Shown: positions 41,929 through 42,432 of the stretch, piece after piece | Layout: every line of letters starts with the position of its first letter | Numbering within the stretch: the first letter of the stretch is position 1 | Assembly (NCBI GenBank): GCA_014239505.1 | Contig: JAAZYT010000100.1 | Span: forward strand, 1 to 42,432 | Direction: 5' to 3' | Length of the DNA stretch: 42,432 bases | From: Fidelibacterota bacterium | Lineage (GTDB): Bacteria > Fidelibacterota > Marinisomatia > Marinisomatales > TCS55 | Notes under the pieces: model-generated | Told to the model about the DNA's origin: nothing | Seen by the model: the letters and a program-made list of their open reading frames with translations, nothing else | The model's database searches: none | Translations under genes and position numbers: made by a program

Positions 41929-42432
41929 CTAGGGTTGATTCAATATGAGATTTTTCCAAACCTTTTTTTCAAGTAAGTATAAATATTTATTATTTTTATC
42001 TAGGCTCAACTTTTTTCCACCAAGTTTTTCAATAGATTTTTGAGATCTATAATTTGTTTCCCAGATATCAAAGTAGACTTTATCTAAAAATTGAAAAATA
42101 TAATCCAACATTAATTTCTTTATCTGGTAGTTCATATGGGTACCCCAATATTGGTTAGAAATAAATGTATAACCAATTTTAATAGATAATTCTTCTTGAT
42201 TAAATGAATAATATCTTGTTGTTCCAATTATATCATTTATTTTTTTATCAATTATTGTATAACAACCCTCCATGTTGTTCAGACCACCATAAATATATTT
42301 TCTAAAATTATCCAACTTCCATCTATCTGAATCTAAATGTTGTTCCCATATAACTGGATTATTTCCAACGATATATAATTCTTCAAAATGTTTTTCTTGA
42401 GTTTGGATTAAACTGACAATGTCATTTTCTAA
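41929..42432 (-). CDS. RimJ/RimL-type GNAT acetyltransferase, 5' end cut by window edge
   Basis: The frame is open from 42432 to the TAG at 41929, giving 168 residues with the N-terminus beyond the window. The visible protein begins LENDIVSLIQTQEKHFEELY and has NPVIWEQHLDSDRWKLDNF, then IIDKKINDIIGTTRYYSF and IGYTFISNQYWGTHMNYQI. The C-terminal helix region is VYFDIWETNYRSQKSIEKLGG. These are Acetyltransf_3 (ribosomal-protein alanine acetyltransferase-like) features, including the catalytic-site IGYTF strand and the GTHMNYQIK acetyl-CoA loop. An internal TTG at 42315 is not the start, because conserved sequence continues upstream. The acceptor is unknown. Confidence 0.85.
   Translation of the reverse strand, partial: LENDIVSLIQTQEKHFEELYIVGNNPVIWEQHLDSDRWKLDNFRKYIYGGLNNMEGCYTIIDKKINDIIGTTRYYSFNQEELSIKIGYTFISNQYWGTHMNYQIKKLMLDYIFQFLDKVYFDIWETNYRSQKSIEKLGGKKLSLDKNNKYLYLLEKKVWKNLILNQP

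Noticed and set aside
41929..42315. GNAT protein starting at TTG 42315
   Set aside because: Conserved RimJ/RimL sequence (NPVIWEQHLDSDRW) continues upstream in frame to the window edge, so the gene is partial and this TTG is internal.
1..42432. CRISPR arrays, tRNA/rRNA genes, insertion sequences, phage or secretion-system genes
   Set aside because: I looked for regular repeats, tRNA-like cloverleaves in the gaps, transposase motifs and terminal repeats. Nearly all sequence is housekeeping or envelope coding sequence with short gaps.

Overview
The window is AT-rich (roughly 30% GC by eye), protein-coding throughout, and tightly packed. I see no tRNA, rRNA, CRISPR array, phage or insertion sequence. 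The gene set suggests a free-living marine Gram-negative bacterium of the FCB group, most likely Candidatus Marinimicrobia (SAR406). The evidence is a DsbD/TlpA envelope redox pair, an LpoA-like outer-membrane protein, BatA-type and YfhO proteins, lipoprotein signals, and signal peptides ending in -GQ or -SQ. This assignment is inferred from gene character; no 16S gene is present.

Layout. 1-5695 (minus): an M1-type metallopeptidase cut by the left edge, a TlpA-like lipoprotein thioredoxin, DsbD, a cyclophilin lipoprotein, then pyrE and pyrF. 5787-11545 is mixed: a GNAT (+), a sodium:solute symporter (-), and a plus-strand run of a DUF255/SSP411 thioredoxin-fold protein, a 66-residue protein and an acidic amino acid/dicarboxylate symporter. 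11546-11762 is the only large gap; it holds a long imperfect inverted repeat and what looks like a decayed coding fragment. 11763-19588 (minus): hflX, a BatA/VWA membrane protein, a dolichol/phytol-kinase-like membrane enzyme, a stand-alone PASTA protein, rsmB, fmt, def and yajC. 19645-32367 (minus): an orphan histidine kinase followed upstream by a glycan/lipid-linked assembly cluster (YfhO membrane protein, flippase, two GT4, two GT2, CDP-alcohol phosphotransferase, SAM methyltransferase), a LolB-like lipoprotein and a TPR lipoprotein. 32430-37827 (minus): a GAF-GGDEF diguanylate cyclase, an anti-sigma/ECF sigma pair, holA, uppP and pgeF. 37834-42432 (minus): a TPR plus type-1 periplasmic-binding-fold protein resembling LpoA, an M1 aminopeptidase, two small proteins, and a RimJ/RimL-type GNAT cut by the right edge.

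How the genes fit together. The main theme is the cell envelope. DsbD and TlpA keep periplasmic thiols reduced. UppP recycles undecaprenyl phosphate that the glycosyltransferase/flippase cluster would need. PgeF, the PASTA protein and the LpoA-like protein point to peptidoglycan maintenance. The ECF sigma/anti-sigma pair and the orphan kinase are plausible envelope-stress sensors. Translation housekeeping (fmt, def, rsmB, yajC) sits in one coupled block.

Gene starts. Most genes are translationally coupled. There are many 4-base ATGA overlaps, several 1-base TAATG/TAGTG overlaps, and a recurring 8-base NTGNNTAA overlap. That last pattern supports a non-standard CTG start for the LolB-like lipoprotein. 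TTG starts appear real for yajC, pgeF and one GT4 gene.
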